In this document: one piece after another, positions 51,286 through 59,722 of the stretch
How positions within the stretch are numbered: the first letter of the stretch is position 1
How the letters are laid out: each line of letters begins with the position of its first letter
Source of the DNA: JASLBX01 sp036374175
GTDB taxonomy: Bacteria; Actinomycetota; Actinomycetes; Jiangellales; Jiangellaceae
Length of the DNA: 64,000 nucleotides
Direction of reading: 5' to 3'
Assembly (NCBI GenBank): GCA_036374175.1
Contig: DASUUH010000141.1
Span: 1-64,000, forward strand
Translations under genes and position numbers: made by a program
Notes under the pieces: generated by a model
Database searches by the model: none
What the model was told of the DNA's origin: nothing
Seen by the model: only the letters and a program-made list of their open reading frames with translations

Positions 51286-51750
51286 GTGACCGCGCACCAC
51301 AGCCCGACCGTCAACGGCCAGCAGGTGGCTAGACATCTGCAGCCGCTGTTGCTTGATCTTATAGCCCTGTCCCTCAACGGCAAGCAGGCGCACTGGCATG
51401 TGCGGGGCCGCCACTTTACGCCCTTGCACGAGCAACTCGACAAGTTGGTTGCCGACGCCCGCCAGTACAGCGACGAGGTGGCCGAACGCGTTGTCGCCTT
51501 GGGTGTCGCCGTGGACGGCAGGGCCCAGACGGTGGCGGAGGCGACCACGTCTATCCCGGATGGATTCCTGGCCGACGACAAGATCGTCAGTCTCATCGTT
51601 GAATTGCTGGACGCCGTCATCGAGCGCGCCCGGGCGACTGTGGAGCCGTTGGACGAACTAGATCTGGTCAGTCAGGATCTGGTGATCCAGCTGCTGCATG
51701 CGCTGGAGAAGCACCGCTGGATGTTCCAGGCGCAGCTGGACGCCGGCTGA
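51286..51750 (+). CDS. dps: Dps family DNA-protecting/ferritin-like protein
   Basis: The 154-residue protein has the Dps ferroxidase ligands in LSLNGKQAHWHVRGRHFTPL (about residues 27-46) and the usual LHEQLDKLVADARQYSDEVA helix with ERVVALG. It would form a dodecamer that oxidises iron with peroxide and shields DNA. It starts at GTG with AGGGGAG 6 nt upstream; an ATG at 51259 lies before the ribosome binding site and is rejected. Confidence 0.91.
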   Translation: MTAHHSPTVNGQQVARHLQPLLLDLIALSLNGKQAHWHVRGRHFTPLHEQLDKLVADARQYSDEVAERVVALGVAVDGRAQTVAEATTSIPDGFLADDKIVSLIVELLDAVIERARATVEPLDELDLVSQDLVIQLLHALEKHRWMFQAQLDAG

Positions 51751-51790
51751 TCGTGCCGAGCGGCCAGCACGCTCAAGTGCGGCCGCCAGG

Positions 51791-52321
51791 TCAAGCGGGG
51801 TGGTCGTGCAGGTACGCCCGTAGATCGCGGCGGTCCGGCTGGTCGCCGAGCCAGCGGCTGACTCCCTCGGGATCGCGGGCAGTCAGTTCGTCCAGGATCG
51901 CCTGCCGCAGTTCGGCGTATGAGCAGACGGTCGATGGCAGGTACGTGTGCCGCATCTGCTGTCCGGTTTGATGCCAGAGGGTGCAGAGCTGTTCGCTGGA
52001 CGCGGAGGCGATCGCGGAGCGTGCGCCACTTCGGGACTGAAGCAGCAGCGTGCGGGCGTCCACATCTTCCGGCGTACTCGCAGCGGTGCGGTTGAACAGC
52101 GTGACGGTTCCCCAGATCAGACTGACCGCGATGACGAGGAACCAGCCAAGGCCGAGTGCAGCGGCGATGAATCCCAGCGCGAGCATTGAGACCCAAGCCC
52201 ACCATTTGATTCGCCTGGCCCGGCCGCGAGCATGCATGGGTAGTCCTGCCAATCCGATGATCACTACGACGTAACCGAGGGCCGCCAACGCCGACCAGAT
52301 CACGAACATCCAGGTGTCCAT
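51791..52321 (-). CDS. Membrane-anchored hypothetical protein
   Basis: The 176-residue protein has three hydrophobic stretches in the first 75 residues (about 5-28, 42-56 and 58-72). A soluble C-terminal half contains EQLCTLWHQTGQQMRHTYLP and ELRQAILDELTARDPEGVSR. The second half resembles a small helical module that I cannot name. A SigB-type box lies 35 nt upstream and a divergent small gene has one as well. Confidence 0.68.
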   Translation of the reverse strand: MDTWMFVIWSALAALGYVVVIIGLAGLPMHARGRARRIKWWAWVSMLALGFIAAALGLGWFLVIAVSLIWGTVTLFNRTAASTPEDVDARTLLLQSRSGARSAIASASSEQLCTLWHQTGQQMRHTYLPSTVCSYAELRQAILDELTARDPEGVSRWLGDQPDRRDLRAYLHDHPA

Positions 52322-52356
52322 GCTGTGTCCTTGCTGTTGACCCCCGTGACTGACGC

Positions 52357-52381
52357 GTACCCCGCGAATGTGCGGTCATGC
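52357..52381 (-). promoter_or_regulatory. SigB-type promoter of the 51.8-kb membrane protein gene
   Basis: GCAT, 15 bases, then GGGTAC on the minus strand. It is arranged back to back with the box at 52405. Confidence 0.48.
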
Positions 52382-52404
52382 CTTCGGCTTCGCTGCTTTT
52401 GCTG

Positions 52405-52429
52405 GATTCTGCACCACGCAACGGGGTAA
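52405..52429 (+). promoter_or_regulatory. SigB-type promoter of the small 52.46-kb gene
   Basis: GATT, 15 bases, then GGGTAA; the start codon, with CTGGAGG, is 28 nt further. Confidence 0.42.
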
Positions 52430-52457
52430 AGACCCATCCCGTGAGCTGGAGGTCATC

Positions 52458-52610
52458 ATGAGCCAGGTAACTGACGATGAGATCGGTCAAATTGACGCCG
52501 CCCTTAAGTCACTGCGGAAGCAGCGCCTCAAGTGCACCGATCCGGCCGACATCCTCAGTGTCAGCGAATCGATCGACGTTCGTCTGGACGAGCGGCTCCG
52601 GCTCATGTAG
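52458..52610 (+). CDS. Small helical hypothetical protein (50 residues)
   Basis: The 50-residue product is highly charged and helical (DDEIGQIDAALKSLRKQRLK, then a helix with SESIDVRLDERLRLM). Support comes from a strong GGAGG ribosome binding site, a SigB-type box at the right distance and lower GC wobble than random frames. No family is recognised. Confidence 0.55.
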   Translation: MSQVTDDEIGQIDAALKSLRKQRLKCTDPADILSVSESIDVRLDERLRLM

Positions 52611-52699
52611 GACCGGGACGGCAACAGGCCGAAGCGTAAGTCCACAACCGTTGGCCGCGGGCGCTACCGGTAGGGCTCGTACTAGGCCGCCAGGCGCGA

Positions 52700-52735
52700 G
52701 TCACCTGATCGCCACCGTGGCAGCGATCAGGTGAC
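52700..52735. terminator. Hairpin between the small gene and a proline-rich gene
   Basis: Perfect 13-base arms (GTCACCTGATCGC and its complement) at 52700-52712 and 52723-52735 around 10 bases. A partial third copy of the right arm follows at 52742. It probably ends the leftward transcript of the proline-rich gene. Confidence 0.55.
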
Positions 52736-52745
52736 GAAACAGCGA

Positions 52746-52946
52746 TCAGGGGACAGGTTCGGGGTCTGGCCGCGGTTCGGGCTCAGGTGACGGCCCCGGC
52801 TGCGGACCCGTCGGGCTGGGTTCGGGCGTGGGTGCCGGCGGTACCGGACGCTCGGGCGCCGGACCCGGGGGGGTCGGGTCGGGCATCGGTCGAGTCGGTG
52901 GCGTCGGATCGGGATCCGGCCCAGGCGGTACATGGGTGTCCAACAT
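52746..52946 (-). CDS. Small proline-rich hypothetical protein
   Basis: About 66 residues from the ATG at 52946 (MLDTHVPPGPDPDPTPP); an upstream in-frame start would give 84. Nearly half the residues are Pro, in PDP, PTP and PEP units, with no membrane or signal segment. Short proline-rich proteins of this type occur in actinomycetes, but coding status rests mainly on the consistent frame. Function unknown. Confidence 0.45.
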   Translation of the reverse strand: MLDTHVPPGPDPDPTPPTRPMPDPTPPGPAPERPVPPAPTPEPSPTGPQPGPSPEPEPRPDPEPVP

Positions 52947-53005
52947 GATCAGATGCGTTACCTTCCGTTTGGGCGCCCGGCCGCGAATCGGCGGCCGCAC
53001 GCGGA

Positions 53006-53503
53006 TCAGGGAACCGGCCCCCTAGCTCTGCCGCCGAGCGTCGCGAGCCCGACGATCCAGCCCACAAAGAGGCCGTAAGCCGCGCCGTCGCCGGCGGCCT
53101 GCAATGCGCCGAGCAGCGACGGGTCGCTCTGGACGAGTGCGGCCAGTAGCCCGGCGGCCGCACCCGCAAAGATGTACGCGGCCCAGCCGGCCAACAGCTG
53201 GCTGACGGTGCCTCGCGCACGTGCGAGTTGCGATCCCGGCAGCAGAGCCAGGAAGACGCCGGCGAATACGATGACGAGCAGGGCCCGGAGGATAGCCGCG
53301 AAATTGTCGCGCAGCGTCGCGTCCGCGTCCAACTGCCAGGACGGCCAGGCGAGCAGGTGAAGGAACCATCCGCCGGCCGTATCGGGGTCCACGTTGTCGC
53401 GGACCCAGTCGACGTACCACGGGCTGCCGAACACAGCCACGAGGACGAATGCCGCGAGGAGTCCGGCTCCTGTCGCGGTGCGGTACCGAGTGGCAACCAC
53501 CAT
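53006..53503 (-). CDS. Four-helix integral membrane hypothetical protein
   Basis: The 165-residue protein has hydrophobic segments at about 10-30 (GAGLLAAFVLVAVFG), 68-90, 100-122 and 135-155. An extracytoplasmic loop with SPWYVDWVRDNVDPDTAGGW follows the first. No named family is recognised. A GTTT-N15-GGGAAA box ends 9 nt before the ATG, resembling the leaderless SigB-type layout but with a weaker -10. Confidence 0.65.
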   Translation of the reverse strand: MVVATRYRTATGAGLLAAFVLVAVFGSPWYVDWVRDNVDPDTAGGWFLHLLAWPSWQLDADATLRDNFAAILRALLVIVFAGVFLALLPGSQLARARGTVSQLLAGWAAYIFAGAAAGLLAALVQSDPSLLGALQAAGDGAAYGLFVGWIVGLATLGGRARGPVP

Positions 53504-53569
53504 GCATGGTGCTTTCCCGGCATTCGGCGCACCAAACCGGAGATCGTTAACGAGTCGACGGCCGCGTGG

Positions 53570-54340
53570 TCATATCGACCAATGAGCTAACTGCTGCCCG
53601 GTCAGTTCGCGGAAACGGTCAACGTCGTCCGCGAATTCGCCGGCCAGCCGATCTCGGAGCCATCGCGGCAGGTCGACGTGATCGCCCCGGGCCACGTTCC
53701 ACCGCTGGATCCCCGCCGCCGGCTGGGGCGCGGCCTGCACGCCGACGAAGCGGTAGACCCGCTCCAGGCTCCACTCGGGATCGGAGAGGAGCTCTTCCTG
53801 AGCCAGTATCAGAATCTGTTCAGTGGAAAAGAACCTGATGAATGGGACGAGGCGTTCGTAGTACCGGCCTCTGGCGATGTACTGGCTGCCCGGGTCCAGC
53901 AGAGCCTCGGCGATCGGGCGGTGCTCGGTGCCGTCGGCTTGGTGGTGGCGGTACTGCGAAACGGCTCTATCGATGGGATCCCGAACCAGGTAGATCAACC
54001 GTGCGTCCGGAACGACGGACGCCATGCGATCGGCCGTCTCCGGGTGCTCCGGTGACGTATAACCAGGGGACGCCTCGCCACGCACCCGGGCCTGGCCGTC
54101 GAACTGGCCGGCATACCACTCCAACCCGCGGTGCCACGTCGACACGGTGCCGTGACCCGGATCAGTGGCCGGGCCGAAGAAGAAGTTCAGCTCCTTGGCG
54201 GCGGCCATGGCGATGTCGGGGTGCTGGTCGAGCAACCCGTGCAACGCCGTAGTCCCGCATTTCATGGCGCCAATGATGATCAGGTCAGGAAGTGGGCCGA
54301 GCGTCGGCTGCCGCCGGTTGACGGCGATCGGCTCCGTCAT
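53570..54340 (-). CDS. Sulfotransferase
   Basis: The 256-residue protein has the PAPS 5'-phosphosulfate loop IIIGAMKCGTTALHGLLDQH (about residues 21-40) and the 3'-phosphate site ARLIYLVRDPIDRAVSQYRH (about 113-132), both typical of NDST/Stf-like sulfotransferases. The acceptor may be a carbohydrate or lipid. The gene overlaps the protease gene by 4 bp, so they form an operon. Confidence 0.89.
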   Translation of the reverse strand: MTEPIAVNRRQPTLGPLPDLIIIGAMKCGTTALHGLLDQHPDIAMAAAKELNFFFGPATDPGHGTVSTWHRGLEWYAGQFDGQARVRGEASPGYTSPEHPETADRMASVVPDARLIYLVRDPIDRAVSQYRHHQADGTEHRPIAEALLDPGSQYIARGRYYERLVPFIRFFSTEQILILAQEELLSDPEWSLERVYRFVGVQAAPQPAAGIQRWNVARGDHVDLPRWLRDRLAGEFADDVDRFRELTGQQLAHWSI

Positions 54341-55503
54341 CGCCAGGGTCCGCTTGAGCGCGCCAGGTCCGCGCCGTCGAACGACTGGATGCCGATGCCG
54401 CGCAACGAGGCCGCGCGGCTGATGTCGGTGGGTGAGATTATCCCCACCAACCGGCCGCCTTCCATCACCAACGCTCGGCCGTCCGCACAGCCGGCCAGTC
54501 GAACGAGCAGTTCCGACACGAGTTCGTCCGGGCGTGCGATCGGGACCTCGTTCAGCGGGCAGGCGATCTCACCGATCGTGGTGGTGGCGTGCCGGTCCGA
54601 CGGAAGGGAGCGAATCCGGTTCAGCGTCACGATTCCGGTGACTTCACCGCTTGGCAGCACCAGCGGGAAAGCGGAATGGCGGCGAACCATCACCACGTCG
54701 CGCACGAAGTCGGCCACGGTGTAGCCGGGATCGGCCGAGTCGGGGTCCGGCGTCATGATGTCGCGGGCGCGCAACCCTCCGAGGATCGCGCTGGTCCGGG
54801 CGTAGTTCTCCTCCACCGAGGCCATGGTGACGATGAAAAGGCCGATCAGGACCCACCACAGGCCGCCGCCGGTACCCGTGAACACCCCGAAGACCCCCAA
54901 CGCCACGAGGATGAACCCGAACACCCGGCCGGCGCGGGCAGACCAGATCTGGGCCTCTGCCCGATCCCCTCGCCAGGCCCACAGCGCCGATCGCAGGATG
55001 CGTCCACCGTCAAGCGGAGCGGCGGGAATGAGATTGAACACCGCCAGCAAAATGTTGATGGCGCCCAGGTAACTGACGACTCCGGTGATCAGCTCGGGAG
55101 CCTGAGCACCGGACAGAACCCAGGACGTCACGGTGAAGATGGCGCCAAGGGCGAGGCTGATGGCCGGGCCGACGGCGGCGATCCGAAAGTCCATTCCGGG
55201 GTTGGCGGCTTCGCCGCGCAACCGTGCAACTCCGCCAAGCAACCAGAGGGTGATGCCCTCGACCTCGATGCCGTTGCGGGCGGCCACGACCGCATGGCCC
55301 ACCTCATGGGCTAGCAGCGACAGGACGAACAGCGTCGTGGCCGCGAGCGCCGCGATGATGTACGCCGCGGGCGACTGGTCCGGAAACTGAGCGGGAAGTC
55401 CGCCGGCGAAGAACAACAGCAGCAGCACAACAATGCCGAGCACGCTCCAATGCAGGCCGACGCGAACGCCGGCCAGTTTGCCCAGCCTGATGGTCTCGGT
55501 CAT
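54337..55503 (-). CDS. Site-2 protease family (M50) membrane metalloprotease with CBS domains
   Basis: The 388-residue protein has the zinc motif LLAHEVGHAVVAARNG (about residues 64-79), the second site ILLAVFNLIPAAPLDGGRIL (about 151-170) within six membrane helices, and two C-terminal CBS motifs (MTPDPDSADPGYTVADFVRD, VMEGGRLVGIISPTDIS). Such Rip3-type proteases cleave membrane proteins including anti-sigma factors; the CBS pair may sense nucleotides. It is translationally coupled to the sulfotransferase gene. Confidence 0.91.
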   Translation of the reverse strand: MTETIRLGKLAGVRVGLHWSVLGIVVLLLLFFAGGLPAQFPDQSPAAYIIAALAATTLFVLSLLAHEVGHAVVAARNGIEVEGITLWLLGGVARLRGEAANPGMDFRIAAVGPAISLALGAIFTVTSWVLSGAQAPELITGVVSYLGAINILLAVFNLIPAAPLDGGRILRSALWAWRGDRAEAQIWSARAGRVFGFILVALGVFGVFTGTGGGLWWVLIGLFIVTMASVEENYARTSAILGGLRARDIMTPDPDSADPGYTVADFVRDVVMVRRHSAFPLVLPSGEVTGIVTLNRIRSLPSDRHATTTIGEIACPLNEVPIARPDELVSELLVRLAGCADGRALVMEGGRLVGIISPTDISRAASLRGIGIQSFDGADLARSSGPWR

Positions 55504-55546
55504 CCGAACGTCTCCTCAGGGATCTGTTGGCGTCGGGTGGTTGCCA

Positions 55547-56968
55547 TCAGGCGGTCTCCTCCCGCACCACATCGGTCGGCGCCTTGTCCTCGCGCAGGCC
55601 CTGGTACGAGGGGTGGCGGAGAGTGCCGGCTCGGGTCCATTCGCCGAACGCGACTTCGCACACCAACTCGGGCCGGACGAATACGGCGCCTTTCTCGGGC
55701 TGTCGGCCGGTGAACGGGCTCGTCTTCTGTTCAAGCGGCGCAAGCCGTTGGCGCAGCAGTTTCAGAGTTTCGGCGTTGAACCCGGTGCCGACCTTGCCGG
55801 CGTAGCGCAGCTCACCGTCGACGTAGTACCCGACCAAGAGCGCACCGAGCCCGCCCTCGCGCCGGCCCTTGCCGCGCAGCCAGCCGCCGATCACAACTTC
55901 CTGCCTGCGAACATTCTTGACCTTCAGCCAGTCGCGGCTTCGGATTCCCGGCCGGTACTTGCTGTCCAGGCGTTTGGCGATGATCCCTTCGAGTCCCTGT
56001 TCGCGGCTGGCCTCCCGAAGCACCGAACCCTCGCCGCGGTGGTACTCCGGAACCTGCCAACTGGCACCGCCGAGTTGCAGCTCGTCGAGGTGCCGGCGGC
56101 GTGCCTCGTACGTCTCGTCGAGTAACGGACGGCCATCGAGGTTCAGCACGTCGAAGATCACGTAGGTGACGGGAGTCTGCCGCTGCCGGCGCCGGATCTC
56201 CGCCTCCGACATCACGTGCATGCGTGGCTGTAGGCGCTGGAAGCTCGGCCGGCCGTGCTCGTCGAATGCGACCAGTTCGCCGTCCAACACCACCTTGCGT
56301 CCGCCGAGCTGGCGGCTCAGCCTGCCGATTTCCGGGTACTGGCCGGTGATGTCACGACCGTTGCGGCTGATCAGACGCAGGTAGCCGGGCTCGTAATGGG
56401 CGAGAGCCCGCACGCCGTCCCACTTGATCTCGAAACCCCAGTGCTCCTCGTCGGCCGGCAGGTCGGCGAGCGTCGCTTTCATAGGAGTGATCGATCCCGG
56501 CTCGGGGTTGCCGGCTTGTTCCGGTGGGTCCATCCGGTGAATGAGCCAGTCCTTGTCAGTTCGGAACAGGGCGTACTTTCCATGGACCCGTTCGCCGTCA
56601 AGCTGGATCACGATCTTGTCGGCGTCGAACTTCTCCGCCTCGTAGGTGCCACGGTCCCAGATGGTCATCATGCCGGCGCCGTACTGGCCCTCAGGGATCT
56701 CGCCTTCGAACTCGAGGTATTCGAGCGGGTGATCCTCGGTCCGGACGGCGAGGCGGTTGTGTTGCGGGTCGTCGGGCACGCCGCGGGGGAGTGCCCAGGA
56801 GAGCAGCACCCCGTCGTGCTCGAGCCGCAGGTCCCAGTGCAGCCGGCGGGCATGGTGTTCTTGCACGACGAACCGGTTGCCGCTGGTCTTGCGGCGAGCG
56901 TCGCCGGACGGTTCCGGCGTCTCACCAAATGAACGCCGGCGCCGGTAGTCGGCGAGCCGGTTTGCCAT
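55547..56968 (-). CDS. ligD: ATP-dependent DNA ligase D with phosphoesterase domain (no polymerase domain)
   Basis: The 473-residue protein joins an N-terminal 3'-phosphoesterase domain (FVVQEHHARRLHWDLRLEHD, about residues 33-52) to an ATP-dependent ligase core. The adenylated Lys is in FEIKWDGVRALAHYEPG (about 174-190), then LDGELVAFDEHGRP and the OB-fold end. The polymerase/primase domain of full LigD is absent. With Ku at 60.2 kb it would carry out non-homologous end joining. The ATG at 56968 follows a SigB-type -10 box by 9 nt and has no Shine-Dalgarno, so it is probably leaderless. Confidence 0.91.
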   Translation of the reverse strand: MANRLADYRRRRSFGETPEPSGDARRKTSGNRFVVQEHHARRLHWDLRLEHDGVLLSWALPRGVPDDPQHNRLAVRTEDHPLEYLEFEGEIPEGQYGAGMMTIWDRGTYEAEKFDADKIVIQLDGERVHGKYALFRTDKDWLIHRMDPPEQAGNPEPGSITPMKATLADLPADEEHWGFEIKWDGVRALAHYEPGYLRLISRNGRDITGQYPEIGRLSRQLGGRKVVLDGELVAFDEHGRPSFQRLQPRMHVMSEAEIRRRQRQTPVTYVIFDVLNLDGRPLLDETYEARRRHLDELQLGGASWQVPEYHRGEGSVLREASREQGLEGIIAKRLDSKYRPGIRSRDWLKVKNVRRQEVVIGGWLRGKGRREGGLGALLVGYYVDGELRYAGKVGTGFNAETLKLLRQRLAPLEQKTSPFTGRQPEKGAVFVRPELVCEVAFGEWTRAGTLRHPSYQGLREDKAPTDVVREETA

Positions 56969-56977
56969 AATCGTCCG

Positions 56978-57002
56978 ATACCCGAGCAATCTTGCGACAA
57001 TC
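56978..57002 (-). promoter_or_regulatory. SigB-type promoter of ligD (leaderless)
   Basis: GATT, 15 bases, then GGGTAT on the minus strand. The -35 lies inside the left arm of hairpin family B copy 2, so termination of the upstream sigma gene and initiation at ligD share sequence. Confidence 0.58.
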
Positions 57003-57035
57003 CACAGCGTACGCCGCTGTGGATGGTCGCAAGAT
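56989..57035. repeat. Long hairpin repeat, family B copy 2
   Basis: The 21-base arms at 56989-57009 and 57015-57035 pair with one mismatch around a 5-base loop. The core TTGCGACAATCCACAGCG is shared with 17784-17822. It lies after the stop of the leftward sigma-70 gene and overlaps the ligD promoter. Confidence 0.83.
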
Positions 57036-57046
57036 CGGCCAGTTGG

Positions 57047-58039
57047 TCAGCTGGCCCAGGCCAGCAGCGGCTCGTGCCGCTCGGGATCGCGTAGGTGCTG
57101 GAGGGACTGCTTCTCCAGCTGGCGCACCCGCTCCTTGGTGAGCCCGACGTAGTCGGCGACCTCCTGGAGGGTGTGCTCGCGCCCGTCGTGCAGCCCGTAG
57201 CGAAGGCTGACGATCATGGCCTCACGCGGTGCGAGCGTGTCGACCAGCGAACGCAGTTCCGCGCCGAGCGCCTGGAACTCGACCACGTCGGTGGCCTTTA
57301 GCACCGTGGTGTCCTCGATCAAGTCGCCGATCCTGGTGTCGCCGTCCGCACCGATCGGCAGGTCCAGACTGACCACGTCGCGCGAGACGTCGCGGAGGTA
57401 CTCGATGCGCTCGGACGGCATCTCGGTGACCTTGGCGATCTCGTCCACGGTGGCGTCGCGGCCCAGCTCAACCTGCAGCTTGCGCTCGGCCCTGCCCAGC
57501 TTGGACAGATCCTCGATGACATGTACCGGTAGCCGGACCGTCCGGGCCTGGTCGGCGCGGCCCCGCTCGATGGCCTGGCGGATCCACCACATGGCGTAGG
57601 TCGAGAACTTGAAGCCTTTGCGGTAGTCGAACTTCTCGACCGCCCGGATCAGGCCGAGGTTGCCGTCCTGAACCACGTCGAGGAAGGACACCCCGACGTT
57701 GCGGTAGTACTTGCGCGCGGCGGACACCACGAGCCGCAGGTTGGCCCGGATCATGTGGTCCTTGGCCCGCTCACCATCGCGAACGATCTCCTCAAGCTCG
57801 GCTCGCTTCGCCGGCAGGTCGTCGCGCTCACCTGCGTCGCGCTGGCGCAGCAACTCGGCGGCGTAAACGCCGGCCTCGATGCGCTTGGCCAGCTCCACTT
57901 CCTCGTGGGCAGTGAGCAGGGGAGTCGAGCCGATCTGCTTGAGGTACTGACCGACCAGGTCGTAGTCGCCCTCAGTTTCGTATGGCTCGCGCCGCTGTGC
58001 GGTGCGAGTCGCGTAGTCGATTCCATTCACTGTGCTCAC
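57047..58039 (-). CDS. Group 2 RNA polymerase sigma-70 factor (RpoD-like)
   Basis: The 330-residue sigma factor has region 1.2 (DLVGQYLKQIGSTPLLTAHE), region 2 (AARKYYRNVGVSFLDVVQDG, YRKGFKFSTYAMWWIRQAIE) and region 4 with TLQEVADYVGLTKERVRQLE. It lacks the long acidic N-terminal extension of the primary factor, so it is a non-essential HrdD/SigB-mycobacterial-type relative. It starts at GTG with AGGAGAC upstream. A GACT-N15-GGGTAC box suggests control by the SigB-like factor, a possible sigma cascade. Confidence 0.92.
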   Translation of the reverse strand: MSTVNGIDYATRTAQRREPYETEGDYDLVGQYLKQIGSTPLLTAHEEVELAKRIEAGVYAAELLRQRDAGERDDLPAKRAELEEIVRDGERAKDHMIRANLRLVVSAARKYYRNVGVSFLDVVQDGNLGLIRAVEKFDYRKGFKFSTYAMWWIRQAIERGRADQARTVRLPVHVIEDLSKLGRAERKLQVELGRDATVDEIAKVTEMPSERIEYLRDVSRDVVSLDLPIGADGDTRIGDLIEDTTVLKATDVVEFQALGAELRSLVDTLAPREAMIVSLRYGLHDGREHTLQEVADYVGLTKERVRQLEKQSLQHLRDPERHEPLLAWAS

Positions 58040-58067
58040 GTCTCCTATTAACTGTCTCCCTTGGTCG

Positions 58068-58092
58068 GTACCCAGCGCGATTCCGGCTAGTC
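58068..58092 (-). promoter_or_regulatory. SigB-type promoter of the group 2 sigma gene
   Basis: GACT, 15 bases, then GGGTAC on the minus strand, 28 nt before the GTG start. Confidence 0.5.
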
Positions 58093-58148
58093 AACTGGTC
58101 GCGTCGGTGCGCGCGTTTAGTGCCTACACGCAGGGGCAGGGCAATCTC

Positions 58149-58583
58149 GTGACTGATTCGAATCGGCAGCCTGAACTCGACCGGCAGCGTGGTGCCACCG
58201 GGTTCGGCGTGGATCGGCAGGCCGCGCAAACCGATGAGCAGCCCACCTGGCGAACTATTACAACACCGGAGGAGCACGAAGACTTCCCGGGTCAGATGCT
58301 CGTCACGCGTGACCAGCGCACCATCATGGCGTGGGCTCAGCAGCGCGATGCGGTACCGGTCGTCGTGCGGGGGGAGGGCGGCGCGGGTCTGGACGAGCTA
58401 AGGCTGGACATTCGCGGCATATCTGACGTAGGTGAGCGCGTGTCGTGGGACGAGTGGTTGCGTACGTTCACCATGGCGGACCTGCGCTTCGTCTACCAGG
58501 AGCGCACGTCCGACGGGGATCTCAGCACGCATTACCGCTTCGACTCGACCGCTCGGCAGGAGGGCGAGGGCCGCCCGGCCTAA
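58149..58583 (+). CDS. Hypothetical protein, divergent from the group 2 sigma gene
   Basis: The 144-residue soluble protein from GTG 58149 has a disordered first 35 residues (TDSNRQPELDRQRGATGFG). A compact domain follows with TWRTITTPEEHEDFPGQMLV, IMAWAQQRDAVPVVVRGEGG and LRFVYQERTSDGDLSTHYRF. I do not recognise the family. The frame is open further upstream, but that sequence overlaps the sigma promoter. It converges on the ECF41 gene with 7 bp between them. Confidence 0.6.
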   Translation: MTDSNRQPELDRQRGATGFGVDRQAAQTDEQPTWRTITTPEEHEDFPGQMLVTRDQRTIMAWAQQRDAVPVVVRGEGGAGLDELRLDIRGISDVGERVSWDEWLRTFTMADLRFVYQERTSDGDLSTHYRFDSTARQEGEGRPA

Positions 58584-58590
58584 CGCACCG

Positions 58591-59550
58591 TCAACTCCCC
58601 GTCCAGGGCCGGAGCTTCTCGGGGTTCCGTACCGCCCAGATGTGTTTGATCCGCTCACCTGCGATGTCGAACGCCAGCACGGTGGCGGTGCGGCCGTCCT
58701 CCTGCAACACAAGACCGGGCTGACCGTTGACCGTACGTTCCACAATCGTCAGGCCGGAAATCCGGCTGGCGATGTCGACGCAGGTACGCGCGACGTGCTC
58801 GCTACCCTCAATCGGGCGAAGCGCCGCGCTGACGAGTCCCCCGCCGTCTGCGATTGCCGTGACATCGGGGTCGAGAAGCCCGATGAGCGCGTTGATGTCC
58901 TTGGCCTGCCAGGCCTGTTTGAACTCGCGGACGATATCCGCGTGCCGTGCGGCAGGAGTCGCGGGGGTCTCGGACGCTTGTGACGTGCGAATCCGCCGGC
59001 GCGCTGAAGAGGCCAGCTGCCGGCATGCGGCCGGGGTACGGCCGACGATCTCGGCCACCTCGGCGAACGAATAGCGAAAGACGTCGTGCAGGATGAACGC
59101 CACGCGCTCGGCGGGGGTCATCGATTCGAGAACGACGAGGAAGGCCATGTTGATCGACTCGTCGAGGGTCACCCGGTCGGCCGGGTCGCCCGTGGTGCCG
59201 CTGGACGGCCCGCCGGTCCACTCCCTGCGATCGGGCAACGGCTCCGGTATCCACTCACCCACGTAGCTCTCCCGCCGCATGCGTGCGGAGCCGAGCAGGT
59301 CGAGACAGATCCGGCTGGCGACCTTCGTCAACCACCCACCGGGTGACTCGATGGCTTCTTGCTGCTGCGGCGACATGGCGTACCAGCGGGCATACGTCTC
59401 CTGCACGACATCTTCGGCATCGGCCAGCGAGCCGAGAAGCCGGTAGGCAAGATTGATCAGCTGACGCCGCTCGCCCATGATCGCGCTGAGGCTGGGATCG
59501 AGCGGGCCGTCTGCCGCGTGGGATGGGGTGCTCTCGGCCCGGCTGCTCAT
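58591..59550 (-). CDS. ECF41-group extracytoplasmic-function sigma factor with SnoaL-like C-terminal domain
   Basis: The 319-residue protein has sigma-2 (LINLAYRLLGSLADAEDVVQ), sigma-4 (YSFAEVAEIVGRTPAACRQL) and a C-terminal SnoaL-like domain. All three ECF41 landmarks are visible: the linker motif WIPEPLPD, ADGGG (about residue 240) and NPEKLRP near the end. In this group the C-terminal domain acts as a built-in regulator in place of a separate anti-sigma factor. The ATG at 59550 is preceded by weak GGCGAG. The divergent DUF6069-like gene is the likely target. Confidence 0.91.
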   Translation of the reverse strand: MSSRAESTPSHAADGPLDPSLSAIMGERRQLINLAYRLLGSLADAEDVVQETYARWYAMSPQQQEAIESPGGWLTKVASRICLDLLGSARMRRESYVGEWIPEPLPDRREWTGGPSSGTTGDPADRVTLDESINMAFLVVLESMTPAERVAFILHDVFRYSFAEVAEIVGRTPAACRQLASSARRRIRTSQASETPATPAARHADIVREFKQAWQAKDINALIGLLDPDVTAIADGGGLVSAALRPIEGSEHVARTCVDIASRISGLTIVERTVNGQPGLVLQEDGRTATVLAFDIAGERIKHIWAVRNPEKLRPWTGS

Positions 59551-59591
59551 CGTCTCGCCATTCTCATCGTCGCATCTGCCCTCACCAGTTC

Positions 59592-59618
59592 GACGAAGCA
59601 TCGCATCGAAATGTGAGG
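59592..59618 (-). promoter_or_regulatory. ECF41-type promoter of the sigma factor gene
   Basis: CCTCACA, 16 bases, then CGTC on the minus strand, close to the ECF41 consensus TGTCACA-N16-CGTC. It implies autoregulation. Confidence 0.62.
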
Positions 59619-59625
59619 ACGGGCG

Positions 59626-59652
59626 CCTCACATCTCAGGCTCTTGCGTCGTC
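59626..59652 (+). promoter_or_regulatory. ECF41-type promoter of the divergent membrane protein gene
   Basis: CCTCACA, 16 bases, then CGTC on the plus strand. Together with the minus-strand copy it forms the inverted repeat ATGTGAGG-7-CCTCACAT (59611-59633), giving a symmetric bidirectional promoter. Confidence 0.62.
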
Positions 59653-59722
59653 GTACCGCTGAGACGACAACCAGCCACGCCGAGAATCAGCCAAGCGGTG
59701 GCCGTTTCCCGAAGGAGGAACC

